This document shows, piece after piece, positions 11,585 to 21,296 of a stretch of DNA of 64,000 bases. Below the pieces are notes generated by a model. It was not told where the DNA came from and did not search any database. It was given only the letters and a program-made list of their open reading frames with translations. The DNA is from Anthoceros angustus (taxonomy: Eukaryota; Streptophyta; Anthocerotopsida; Anthocerotales; Anthocerotaceae): assembly GCA_010909165.1 (NCBI GenBank), contig MU008179.1, forward strand, positions 1,028,710 through 1,092,709, given 5' to 3'. How positions within the stretch are numbered: the first letter of the stretch is position 1; each line of letters starts with the position of its first letter. The translations under genes were made by a program, and so were the position numbers.

Positions 11585-12840
11585 AAAATGTGGTGGGCAG
11601 ATCCCGGGGCTTCCGAGATTCACCCTGTAGCGTCCACACTTATCCCACTGTCGCTTAGCACGTTGGGTTTCGTCCCATGAGATCTTGGTTGTCAGCCGAG
11701 CGCTGAAGGTTCAACCCATGCACACATTTATTTACAACCACCCAGCCCCTCAACAAGCAAGGCATCATCCTACTTCCCTCAGCGGCTACACTACTTGCCT
11801 TGAAAATTCACCAATTCTGCCTACAACGACACGACACTATCGTAGGCCATGCCTCACAAGCGTGGAATCACCGTGGGCACCAGGGGACCCCGATCCGCAC
11901 CGCAATGTTATCCTCCCGGCGGGGCTAGCTCCTTACCCTTTGGAGCACGTTCTGCTTGTGATTTGGGACACCTCCTTAGGCTCGCCTTGGGCCTTGGCTA
12001 TGATCTACACGCTAAGTCCCTCCTCAATATTCGGTTCCTCTACCATCATCAACGCTTTTCTTCCCTACACACCTACTTACTCTCCTTCCATGACCTCCTA
12101 CTCTAATACCACTCTAGCTTATTGATTCCAACTCGCCCTTACGCGCCTGGGGTCCGTCTGAATCAACAAGTTTTCCTTGGGCGGTTCTTGTGTAGTTCAC
12201 GGACATGAGAACCTCCAGTCTTTCCTGCGGTCTACCCTCAAGAGAGTTCCTTGAGCATCGCCACACACTCAAAGCAAAGCAATTCACACAGCAACCATTC
12301 ACAAGGGGAGCAACTCGCAGAGACACTGCGGAGCAGGCCCTCCGCCAAGCACTCGACCGCAAACTCCCTCTCTACCGGGCCTTCGTTAGCTTGCGGCACG
12401 AACTTCCTTCACAAGGAGCAAAGGACTCGAGGTAGGGAGCGCAAGACACGATAATTTTACTTCACAAGCTCCCTCCTTTTGTAGGGAGGTCCTCACACAC
12501 CTCCACAGCGCGCCCTCACAGCCTGCCTCACTCCTTATTTTAGTGTATCCTAGAATTTTTAAGTTCGACATCCAAGCATCTTGGGTGAAATTCTATTCTA
12601 GCAAATTCTACCTATGTGAGCCTTAATGGCTCTGTCAACATTCCTATCCAGCTAGTCAACACACCCTCTTGGGTTGACAAGCATTAATCTGTCCTCCCTA
12701 AAGAAAAGTCTTCCCCTAAGCAATGAGCCCACGCTCCAAGCTACCACCACCCTCTTCAATTACCTCTAGATGCCGTCGCTTGGGTGATCCTACGGATGTA
12801 GGGCCACCCTCTACACCTCCTACGGACGTAGGGTCACTTC

Positions 12841-13972
12841 TTATGGCCCTACCGCCTCCACGCCTCCACCTCGAGAAGGTCTCCCGTGAGCGGATCTTGC
12901 TCCATGCCTTCCTCTTCCTCCTCCAGTCATCCTCACGGCTTGCTCATTCATTTCTTCCCATTCGACTCATCGACTCCACGTCTCGCTTGGGTCACAAGGT
13001 CCATGACCTTCAAACCTTACGCTTCTAGCATCCTTCTATCATCACCGTGGGGGTGCCAACCTCTCCCTCAAAGCTCTACCAGATCAGCCTTGATTCTAGC
13101 GGTCCTATTGGCCGAATTAACTTTGTAGGTTGCGATATTTGTTCTTCAAGTCTTCCAAGTCTGCCACTGGGCCCCCCACACTTCTCTTGCAAAGCCTCCC
13201 TTTCCACGCCATGCCCCACTTGTATGGACATAGCATGATACTTCTCCTCCGCATCGTGGGGCGCCTCAACATCCTCTTTTGCAAGGTATGATCGGCTCGA
13301 ACCTTCTCTTCGCACAACCAGCGGCGTACCATGTCCTCGGCTTTCTTGCGACTCTCTTCCTCTTGCGAGGCCCTACGATTAGCTTCTCTCACACCCCTTG
13401 GCTCCTTCCAACTCCGCTTGGAGGAGTCCCATGACTCTTGTAGGGTCTCCTTCTCCTTCTCAATTCTCCTACCTCGAGGTCCTTGCCATTTAATAACTCA
13501 TCCTTAGTCTCCAAGGCTCTGGACCTCCTTTACATCCTTCTTGGCCATCGCCATGGCACACACCAATTGTTGGACTTGTTCTCGCATCCCTCTCTTCTCC
13601 AAGACCCATCCTTCCTTCTCCTCAACCTTCCTTTCAAGCTCCATAATCGCAATCCCTCCCCGAGCCTCCTCATTTGGTCTTCCATATACATCGGATGTGT
13701 TGGCAGACCCCTGGATCATCCTTGCATCCCTATTTTCCGATTCCTTCTCCTGCCGTGGCATAGTGAAGTTTATGAAGCACTCCTCTATCATCTCCAAGTT
13801 GACATAGGGCCAGTGGCCATACACCCATTGCAATTGCACGTTGGGTTCTCCAAGAACTGCCGGAATGCTACCAAGTGCCTAGCCTCCACGTGCGAAGCAA
13901 TTAAATCTCATCCTCTTCTCCTGGCTCCCTAGCAACCAATTTGCCCTTCTTAGGTGTAGGCGCTTTCACCAT
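12841..13972 (-). pseudogene. LORF copy 2: coiled-coil protein in the Gyp1 right LTR
   Basis: It corresponds base for base to copy 1 at 457-1624: start at 13972 (MVKAPTPKKGKLVA), stop TAA at 12843-12841. Readable parts are QLQWVYGHWPYVNLEMIEECF (13839-13504), the coiled coil (13392-13076) and the acidic tail. It is more fragmented than copy 1, through small deletions clustered at former CTG/CAG/CCG sites: for example CCTGAA in copy 1 against TCGAA near 13297. Being in the 5' LTR, this copy would be the one carried on the genomic transcript ahead of gag. Confidence 0.7.
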
Positions 13973-14536
13973 CTTGCACCTTTAAAATCACTGCACAAAC
14001 AAGACAAGCTTGGGCACGCCCACGTGCTCGTTTCCACCTAGTGGTCACCTCAGTGCCTACACACAATTGCGAGATTTCTTCACTCGCCACACAAGATCCA
14101 CCAGGAGAGCAACTTCATCCCCTTTTCCACTTACTTCCTCTTCACTCCACAGTCCCACCTAGCTCAAACTTGGTGTCCTCACAACATACACCTCCTTACG
14201 TGCCCAAATCCCTCACTTGCAAGGTTCTGGGCACACAAAAAATCAGCGCCCTTGCTCTCTTCACAGTCGTGCGTCAAATCCCTTCACACACAACTCCTTA
14301 CGCACGCACACCACCTTCTCCTTGCACACACACGGCACCGCGTTCCCACCAAGTCCTTGCTCTAGCTTTCCGTGCATGCCCAAGCTCTTCCTCGCGATTC
14401 CTCACGGTGCCCTAGGTGCCACTCCTACACACCCGCTTGCATGGCCCTTTGGTAGTGACAAAAACTCTTGATATAGGCCGTTGATTCCTTGCCATGTGGC
14501 ACTATTTCCACCGTCCTCGATTTAGTAGCCCTACTT

Positions 14537-14545
14537 GTTATAAAC
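14537..14545 (-). promoter_or_regulatory. Putative TATA box of the Gyp1 right LTR
   Basis: The minus strand reads GTTTATAAC, identical to the left LTR at 2197-2205. It sits about 1.48 kb inside the LTR, upstream of LORF and gag. Confidence 0.5.
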
Positions 14546-14931
14546 ACCCTACACTACCTGCCTTACATATTTATGGATAATTATTCCTAATATACCCTAT
14601 TTATCCTCAACCTTGCATACAGACCCTTTTAACAACTTCCTAGGTTGAAACCTGCCTAATACGAAAAGCTTGCTTCCCAAGTATCCAAGTAGGGTGTCGC
14701 GCCCACCTCCGCCCACGTAGGGAGACCAGGGGAGACACTCTCATGACACTCTCATCCTACCTACCTATCCAACTATATCCAACTACCGTCCGTAGGGAGT
14801 GTCACCCTACCTGCTACTTCACGACACTGTCCGTAGGGAGTGTCACCCTACCTGCTACTTCACGACACTCCTACCTGCTACTTCACCCCTACCTGCTACT
14901 TCACCCACCGTCCGTACTGCCCATGACCTAT

Positions 14932-15150
14932 CTATGTAGGGTCACCTTTGTCACCCTACGTCTACTATGTAGGGTCACCTTTGTCACCCTACGTCTACTA
15001 TGTAGGGTCACCTTGTCACCCCACGTCTACTATGTAGGGTCACCTTTGTCACCCCTGCCCACTATGTAGGGTCACCTTTGTCACCCTACGTCTACTATGT
15101 AGGGTCACCTTTGTCACCCTACGTCTACTCTATGTCACCCTACGCCTACT
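14932..15150. repeat. 33-bp tandem repeat, about six units, in LTR U3
   Basis: The unit runs CTATGTAGGGTCACC-TTTGTCACCCTACGTCTA. Units start near 14932, 14965, 14998, 15030, 15062 and 15095, with two shortened units after that. Each unit contains GTAGGGT and ACCCTAC, so single strands can fold. It lies upstream of the TATA box in the transcribed direction, where enhancer-like U3 repeats are common. Confidence 0.85.
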
Positions 15151-15164
15151 CTATGTAGGGTTAG

Positions 15165-15371
15165 AAGAAGAAGAAGAATTTTATTTGAGTCCACTAAGGA
15201 CGGATTTCCGTCATGGGACTTGGTACTTGACAACTTGTACCATGGTGTGCCTAAGCTACTTGCACCAAGGGCATCCACTCCTTTAGGCACCCCATCTAAG
15301 CACCGATCTAGGCTCGGGATGCTTAATCACGGCGTTCATAAATGTGTGTCCATTTGGCCTAAGCCATTTGG
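15165..15371. mobile_element. 207-bp insertion made of consecutive hairpins, right LTR only
   Basis: The left LTR reads GGGTTAGCTGACACCCC where this copy has GGGTTAG, then about 207 bp, then GACACCCC. The insert starts with (GAA)n and AATTTTATTTGAG, then contains five short inverted pairs in series: GACGGA/TCCGTC (15199-15212), TGGTAC/GTACCA (15221-15242), GTGCCTAAG/CTTTAGGCAC (15247-15290), TAAGCA/TGCTTA with inner CCGA/TCGG (15297-15325), and GTGTCCA/TGGACAC (15346-15375). There is no ORF and no pol III A/B box that I can see. It may be a small non-autonomous element or a retroposed structured RNA; the (GAA)/(TTC) end would fit a tail. Confidence 0.6.
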
Positions 15372-16020
15372 ACACCCCACGACGCCAACCATCACCCTAC
15401 ATCTACCTTGTAGGATGCACCTCCCCTACGGGAGTGCCATGCCACGTCCACTACCACCCCTACACCTCCTTCGCGTAGGGTGCACCACTCAAACCTCTCC
15501 CAATTAGCTCTCATGTGACACGCCTATAATGTGAAACACCCCACACAAAAGGTGCCCCATCCCGGTACTAATCCACCCCTAGGACGCTTAACTCGAGTTC
15601 TTACATTCCATTGTCCAACACACCCAATTGACTTGTGCATAACACTCATCAAGAATAAAATGAACTTATCCTCGGTGAACTTCTCACGCCTCCACAACAT
15701 CTCGTACCAACCCTCCTTGCTATCCATTTCTCCTCGCGGCCATCACACGGCCTCCCTTCACTTTCACTTGCAGCCCCACTGCAAATTCCGCCGTCGTGAT
15801 GCACACCCCGTGGTGATCTCTTCCCCATGTTGCAGCCCACCTGCAACACCCTTCCTGTGGTCTTGCCTCTACCTAGATCTCTACTTGCACTCACTTGAGT
15901 CTGAGCTTCCACCAAGAAATACCCAGCAATTCCTTTGGCACTTTTCCGAGTTCGTTTTGATCCAAGTTTTGTCAACTCCAACCAAAAAAAAATGAATGGC
16001 CCAAAGTTTTGCATTTCACA

Positions 16021-16140
16021 CCGGGCTCCCTCTAGAGTGTAGTCCGTAGCTCCTCCGGAGTGTGCTCCAGAGTCCTTCGGCCTACTCCGGAGTCCCTCGA
16101 TCTACTCCGGAGTGCAGTCCGGAGTGCTCCGGACTTATTT
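16021..16140. repeat. ACTCCGGAGT palindrome cluster next to Gyp1
   Basis: Perfect ACTCCGGAGT words lie at 16084-16093 and 16104-16113, with partial copies (CTCCGGAG, TCCGGAGT, CTCCGGACT) between 16052 and 16135. A related word (GTATCTCCGGAG) occurs at 39366. Nothing coding is seen here. Confidence 0.65.
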
Positions 16141-16725
16141 CTTCCTTTCCGCCTTATTTTCTACTCCACCCCTACGAAAAAAAACAAAACTTAACTCATT
16201 TCCTACCCCATGGGAGAGTCCGCGGTCCACACCATGTTATCTCCCCGCCCTTCTCCGATTTGGTCGCCTGGCCCTTCGTCCTCTGCTGCTAAATCCATGG
16301 GCCCTCCTTCCTCGTTGCTGGTCTGGTGAATCCTCCCATAAACTCTCCACCGTTTTTCCATGAACCCAAGTCCCAGCTCTCTCACCAATTCTCCAGCTCG
16401 GACCCTCCATTAGTCCATATTGGGCCATTGGGCTGTCGAAATTTCCGCTGCGGCCTTGGGCGCCATGCTCCTGCAAAAACCTCACTGCTCACGGCGCCTC
16501 GAATTGCTGATAGCTCGCCTCAGAATCTCCAACTTGGTCGGTCCCCCAGGGTTTCTTCCTTCCCAAACTCGCGAGCTTCCCGCCACTGTGGCCGCCTTCT
16601 TGACCTCGATCTGAGCTCTGTTACCTGTCGGAATTGCAGGAGCTACCAGGTTGCCGCGCGCGATGCCTTCCGAGTTCCCTTAGGGTTATATTTCCCCGAA
16701 ACTCCTCCTACCACGGTAGGAGTTC
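16141..16725. other. No recognisable gene; flank of LORF copy 3
   Basis: This moderately GC-rich DNA has several overlapping open stretches on both strands but no motif that I recognise. One CTCCTACCACGGTAGGAG palindrome lies just to the right, at 16705-16722. By position it could be the 3' end of the LORF copy on the minus strand. Confidence 0.4.
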
Positions 16726-17995
16726 CTACCGGGGCCGTTTCTTCTTCCTCACCCCTTCCTGGGGTGATTCTCTCCCCCTGTGAAGCTCCTCCCGCTTCAC
16801 TCGCTTCTTCCTGGTGCGAAGTTCCTTCACCCCTGTTGCTTGGGACACTCTCCGCTCGCCTACCTGCAATTTCTCTTGCTTGATAGGTCCTTGTCTTTTC
16901 GCCTCCGTCTTTAAGAATTCAACTCTCCTCTTGGCGGCTCCTATGTCTACCTTGCTGAACATCTCCCCTATGCGCAGCATCTCTTCCAACATGTCTAAGT
17001 GTCCTTTCTTACCCCCGGGAGACTCAGGGCCTTTGCCTTGCTCATGGGATCTTACATCCCTTGCTTCCCTATGATGAGCTCCCCGCTCATCACTTGGTGG
17101 GGCAACTCTTCCCACCGTGACTCCATCCGCTCGCCCACCTAACGGGGCCGGTTGCCTTCTTATCTCCCGCTTGGGAGCTTCCAAACCATGACTTCCTTTC
17201 CCTCCTACCGTGGTAGGAGGTGCTCCTACCACCGTAGGACTACTTCCTACTGTGGTAGGACTAGTTCCTACCACCGTAGGTCTTGTCATGAGAGGGCGAG
17301 AGGGGTCCCAAACCACTGTGGGAACACCTCCCACCGTGGTGATCTCTTCCCACCGTGGTAGGATCTATCCTACCTTCCATCTCCGCATCTTCTGCGGTCC
17401 AAACTTCAAATCCCCCTACAACTTCTCCTTGCAAGTCCTCCTGCACATCCTCTGGCCTATCTTTTGGAGGGATTCCTTCCAGCAACAATGTTCCAGGTGG
17501 TGCTGCGGGTACCTCCTTTAGCTGCAAAGCACCAAGCAATCCCTGTCCCTCTCCCGACTGTAAGTATACAACGTTAAAGGGATGCTTGGAATCATCCAAC
17601 TCCTTACTTGTGAGCAGCCCCTCTACTTCCCACAAATGCACTAGATAAGTGCTAAGATAGCACGGCCGTGGACTACCTTTATCCGACGCGTTGGGTTTCA
17701 GCAACTTTTCCCGGTGGTAGATGTATGCTTCATACATGATGAGCCCCCAATCCGGCTTCACTCCTTGAGTGATCTTCCATAGAAAATGGAGGAAGGTGGT
17801 GCTGAAGTATGACACTCTCGGATTGCTCACCAGGTCCAAAACAATCCTTGTGAACAATCTTTACTTGGGCTCCAATATCTGGTCCGTCCGCCAACCGTTC
17901 TTGGATTTAGCCTTCATTCCCCCTTGCATAAGTGTGAGGGCTCCCTTAGGAAGGTCCACCGTTGATGCACGCTTGCCTCCACTTGTTCCTTCCAT
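16726..17995 (-). pseudogene. LORF copy 3: middle and C-terminal part, N-terminus missing
   Basis: The first Met on the minus strand is at 17995 (MEGTSGGKRASTVDLPKGAL), which aligns to the GGKR...KNGW segment of the copy at 47700-47820, i.e. the middle of the protein. After a frameshift near 17860 comes SYFSTTFLHFLWK, GLIMYEAYIYHREKLL and CYLSTYLVHLWEVEGLLT (17857-17600), then a Pro/Thr/Val/Gly repeat made by palindromes (17362-17202), and a basic segment with LDMLEEMLRIGEMFSKVDIG matching the start of the Gyp2 coiled coil. The missing N-terminal domain is found on the other strand at 18984-26391, which implies an inversion. Confidence 0.7.
17202..17362. repeat. Palindromic CTCCTACC-RY-GGTAGGAG array inside LORF copy 3
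   Basis: At least seven words of the form TCCTACCRYGGTAGGA or a close variant occur in 160 bp; the first, CTCCTACCGTGGTAGGAG, spans 17202-17219. Being palindromic, each reads Pro-Thr-Thr/Val-Val-Gly on either strand, giving peptide repeats such as PTVVGTSPTTVGSSPTVVG. Confidence 0.85.
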
Positions 17996-18030
17996 CAACG
18001 TGATCCCGCTATCCTTGCTATCCAGCCTGA

Positions 18031-18117
18031 TCCTACCGCCGTAGGAGTAACTCCTACCGTGGTAGGAGAAGGGGGAAAACGCCTACCATGGTAGGAGGGT
18101 GTCCTACCACGGTAGGA
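18031..18117. repeat. Palindromic array at the left inversion boundary
   Basis: Four words in 87 bp: TCCTACCGCCGTAGGA (18031-18046), CTCCTACCGTGGTAGGAG (18051-18068), the perfect palindrome CCTACCATGGTAGG (18082-18095) and TCCTACCACGGTAGGA (18102-18117). It separates LORF copy 3 (minus) from the promoter of LORF copy 4 (plus). Confidence 0.85.
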
Positions 18118-18320
18118 GATGGGTTGGTAAGGAAAGTAGCTTATGTTTTAGGCAGGATAGGCTTGCTGTACATAGGGTCTTTTAGTGGACTAGATAAATA
18201 GGCCAAAATAGGTAATTAAGAAATTAGAGGCTAATTTTTAGTAATTAGAAATTAGGAAAATAAGGGAAAATGGTATTTTAGCATAAGGGGATTAGGAAAC
18301 TAGCATCAACGGTGGGAAGG

Positions 18321-18395
18321 GTGCCACGTGGCACACATCCAAGGGCAGGATAGAATGGTAGTTACTTTTTTTAACCCTTGGGTGACTTATAAAAG
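18321..18395 (+). promoter_or_regulatory. G-box and TATA promoter of LORF copy 4
   Basis: A perfect 14-bp palindrome GTGCCACGTGGCAC (18321-18334) contains the plant G-box core CACGTG. It lies 53 bp before TTATAAAAG (18387-18395). A purine-rich leader of about 590 bp follows to the LORF start at 18984. This arrangement looks like an LTR promoter; the LTR edges cannot be set because no PBS or second copy is visible. Confidence 0.6.
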
Positions 18396-18983
18396 TGGCT
18401 GCAGGTGCCTGTAGGAGGCCATATCTCAGAAACTCAACAAGACAGCCTCACTGCAGGAAGGCGCCGCCACATCGCAAGCTTCCCAAGGCCCCCATACAGC
18501 AACGCGCCGTACACGCGCCCGTGTTGAGGAGGAGAAGAAGGGCGCGAGCCCAACAAGGCGGCGGAAATCCGCCAGGCGCCCAAGAGAAAGGGCAGGAGGA
18601 AATTGAGGAAGAGGAGAAGGGAGAAGAAGGTTGGGGCGCAACCCAACACTTGCCAAGCTCGTGAGGGTGCCTAGGAGGGTGGAGCGTGGTAGGATTGCTA
18701 GGAAAACGTGAAGGAAGAGCTCCTAAATTGCTGTGGCAGGTGTAAGAGTCCATTGGAGAATTTTGGTGAGCTTTCTCTTGTAGGAGAAATTGGGGTTTTT
18801 GAGGACGTCAAGGTGTAAGGGCTGCAGGAGGAGAGCAAGGACAAGGACCTTGGTGCTGTGATCAGGAGCAAATCGCTGAGGAGGAGAAACGTTTGCAAGG
18901 ATAGGAAGCTGGCAAGTGCTGCAGAAATTGCAGGAGAAGCATCTCTTTTCTTCAATTTCACGCAAGTACTAACCAAGGAGGCC
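18396..18983 (+). other. Leader region of LORF copy 4
   Basis: This GC- and purine-rich stretch lies between the TATA box and the LORF start. A 90-codon open stretch at 18395-18664 is basic then glutamate-rich, with no recognised motif. It is most likely untranslated leader. Confidence 0.4.
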
Positions 18984-19073
18984 ATGACCAAGCCTACCAT
19001 GACCAAGGGCAAGGAGGTAGTTGCCAAGGAAGGAGCGTCCACCAAGGGAGGTGGCGCAAGAGCGGGTAAGAAG

Positions 19074-19356
19074 TGATGAAATATGACCTATTTAGGGCAC
19101 TCTTCACTAGGGCACCTAAGACTATTAATTAACTTAGTTCTTAGGGCTTTAGGTAGTCTATTGAGTAGTTAGTTGTTACAACCACTTAGAGGTTAGAACT
19201 ACTTATGGTTACAACCACCTTATGGTTGTAACCACTTAGCCTATATAAAGGCTTTGTACTTTCTATTATAATCAATGCATACAACTCTTTTTGTGCAAAG
19301 CTTTCTACTATCTGCTTGCTATGTTTTGCTACCTAGAGCAGCTATGATTCTCATCA
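19074..19356 (+). repeat. Cop1 5' LTR
   Basis: The 283-bp LTR has TGATGA/TCATCA inverted ends. TATATAAAG near 19243 is the likely TATA box. Just upstream, 19150-19235 carries repeated GGTTACAACC/GGTTGTAACC words. The other copy lies at 25816-26096, and a diverged relative at 35037-35258 belongs to Cop2. Confidence 0.95.
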
Positions 19357-19368
19357 TGGTATCAGAGC
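19357..19368 (+). other. Cop1 primer-binding site (initiator Met tRNA)
   Basis: TGGTATCAGAGC directly follows the LTR end ATCA. This is the standard Ty1/copia primer site in plants. Confidence 0.95.
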
Positions 19369-19556
19369 ATTCTGCTCTCTATTTGCATTGGGCAACTTGA
19401 CATGCTGATCTACTCTTCTTCTTCATCTTCTTCTTCATTTCTTTTTAGAAGATGCATAGATTCTTTAGATTGCATGTCATAGATTGTTGTCATGTTTGCA
19501 GGTTCCTTAATCTTCAATAATGCACACACAGTGCATCCAATCCTTGCTTCAACGCG

Positions 19557-20033
19557 ATGGACCCCTTCAATCCTCGCAAGCAAGGCTATTGGAAGAAGAT
19601 TAAGGCTGCAAGACAAGAGATAGAATATAGGAATGCAAAGATTAGAATTGCTAGGAAGTCTAGTAAGATAGTAGGAGATTCCATACTTATTGCTAACTTC
19701 ATTGGCTCTATTCTAATCAAAGTAGAAGATCAAGGGAGGCAGATAGAAATTGCTAGAAGAAACTTGCTTACTATCTTTAGTTTAAGTCAAGTGAAAGCAA
19801 TTGAACTCGCTCTTGATCATATCCCAAATCTACAAGTGTCCTCTTCCTCGCTGCTCCAATGCAGTTCACAACGCAACAAGCATAGAGGAGTTAGCAAGAG
19901 AAGTGCGTGATCTCAATAAGCGCCTCCTTGAGCATCGATCCAAACATGCCGAGTGTCTTCATCACAAACTTTCCCTTCTTTCGACAAACACGCCAAGAGA
20001 GAAAAGGTTTCTTCTTGTTTTGCTCCTTGCCTG
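19557..20033 (+). pseudogene. Cop1 pre-gag ORF (unknown function)
   Basis: 117 codons from 19557 (MDPFNPRKQGYWKKIKAARQ), very basic at the start, then IANFIGSILIKVEDQGRQI and ARRNLLTIFSLSQVKAIEL. After a frameshift near 19880 the reading continues as a probable coiled coil (EELAREVRDLNKRLLEHRSK) to 20033. It lies between the PBS and gag, where copia elements normally have only a short leader. Cop2 has a related ORF in the same place; over a shared 10-codon block (19689-19718 against 35608-35637) four codon differences are synonymous and one is not. This supports past translation. I do not recognise the family. Confidence 0.6.
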
Positions 20034-20083
20034 ATGTTCTGCATGATGATGAGGAAATGCGAGGCGCTGCACTCTAAGTCGCA

Positions 20084-20985
20084 ATGACCACCGCAATGGC
20101 TGGTTCCGGACGTGACGACGATCGAGAGAGAGAGGAGAGGAAGGATCCACCCAAAGATGAAGTACGACCTTCCGTGGTGAATCACAACTATGGTGAGTTT
20201 AAGGAGAAGGACAGATTCAATGGGCGGCGTGACGTTTGGCGCTGCGAATCGTGCACTTTTCCGCAATCGAGACCTATGGGACGTTGTAAGTGGGTCCACA
20301 CCAAACCACAGCTAGAGCAAAGAAAGGGACGCCAGGATGAAAAAGCTCAAGACCTCGATCGGTGGACTAGCACTTAATATGGTAAGACAATGCGTCAAGC
20401 AAAACTTCTAAAGATGTGGGATCACCTTGCTCTTATATTCTTCAAGAGATGTGATGAGTATGATGACGCAACTTCTTCAATCAAGATGAAGGAATCGAGT
20501 CGAACACCATATCAACACTTTCCGAAGCTAGATCTCAATATGAAGCCGCCACCAACACCTCCGCCTCTCGAACTTGTTGCATTCCTTGTTCTCTTGATTT
20601 CCCTCCCACCCTCCTAGACCATTTCTCACCACACGTGGTTCGACAAGCCCAAAAGAATTGCGGCTGGCGAAGACCTCGACATCGTGTCGCAGAACTCATC
20701 GGAGCCATGATTCGAGGAGTCCAGCTTATGAGCCCAAGTCCAGCCGGTGAATGTCTGGAAGAGGCGAGGAAGAGGCGGCAAAAGTTCTCCTTCCAATAGA
20801 CGCTTATTCCACACCAAACAAATATCATGGCGAATCCAACTCTTCCACACCTTCCGTGGTAACAAAAGAGTGGAATTATTTGTAATTGGTGCGAATTCCT
20901 AATCACATGGAAAAGGATTGTAGAAAGAAGAAGAATGGGAACCTAGATCGAGGCTCCGCTCATGTTGCTTCGAAGAAACACTCTT
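20084..20985 (+). pseudogene. gag: Cop1 gag
   Basis: Start near 20084 (MTTAMAGSGRDDDRE), with NYGEFKEKDRFNGR at about residue 35, the conserved copia gag entry also found in Cop2 (NYHYGDFKEKDRFNGR-like at 36115). The middle is heavily frameshifted. The zinc knuckle at 20881-20922 starts CNWC but the frame is lost because TGCGAATTCC replaces Cop2's TGCAGAATCCC (36898 on). Gag would form particles and package RNA. Confidence 0.75.
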
Positions 20986-21296
20986 CATCAACAACACGTG
21001 TGCTCACTATTTGCCTTGCATCCTCTAAGCCGGCCACCGTTTATTGGTACCTGGACAGTGGAGCAACATCACATATCTGCTACAACAAAGACTCCTTTGG
21101 GTCATACACCCCAGCCACAGGACATCCGACTGTTCTCCTGGGCGGTGATCACACCCTTCCCATAGCGGGCCTAGGTTCTGTTGTCCTCAGATGTGATTCA
21201 GGTCAGACTCTTCATCTTCACCAAGTCCTCCATGTTCCTCCCATGTGCAAAAACCTAGTGTCAGCCGCTAGTCTTTGCAAAGAACACAACATGTAG
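20986..21296 (+). pseudogene. pol: Cop1 protease
   Basis: This part of an open stretch (20886-21296) contains WYLDSGATSHICY with the catalytic DSG at 21054-21062, then LGGDHTLPIAGLGSVVL and LHQVLHVPPMCKNLVSAASL, the standard copia retropepsin sequence. The domain is readable without a break and is followed by a stop at 21294-21296. Confidence 0.88.

Larger units (their letters stand above)
1..16020 (-). mobile_element. Gyp1: Ty3/gypsy LTR retrotransposon, left end outside window
   Basis: Read on the minus strand the order is LTR (16020-11589), PBS (11584-11565), gag, protease, RT, RNase H, integrase with C-terminal GPY/F-like module, polypurine tract, LTR (3422 to beyond base 1). Protease-RT-RNaseH-integrase order is Ty3/gypsy. 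No chromodomain is seen after the integrase, the LTR exceeds 4 kb and the primer is tRNA-Asp; together these point to the Athila/Tat side of the family, but that is an inference. The two LTRs differ by many small indels and by a 207-bp insertion present only in the right copy. No target-site duplication can be checked because the left end is missing; the right flank begins CCGGG. Confidence 0.92.
11589..16020 (-). repeat. Gyp1 5' LTR, full length 4432 bp
   Basis: The right edge ends TTTCACA (16020) and the left edge starts TGTGGTGGG (11589), giving TGTG...CACA termini. The PBS lies just outside the left edge. In the transcribed direction it holds U3 with the 33-bp array, a TATA box at 14545-14537, the LORF (13972-12841) and about 1.25 kb before the PBS. 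It differs from the left LTR by a 207-bp insertion (15165-15371). An LTR of this length that carries a 1.1-kb ORF is far outside the usual size. Confidence 0.9.

Noticed and set aside
14932-15150. Regular 33-bp repeats as a CRISPR array
   Set aside because: The units abut with no unique spacers, lie inside a plant LTR and have no cas genes near. They are ordinary tandem repeats.
15165-15371. The 207-bp insert as a tRNA-derived SINE
   Set aside because: No A box or B box is recognisable and no tRNA-like fold is evident; the (GAA)/(TTC) end alone is not enough.
20535-20906. 123-codon minus ORF as a host gene
   Set aside because: It lies within Cop1 gag on the opposite strand and has no recognised motif.
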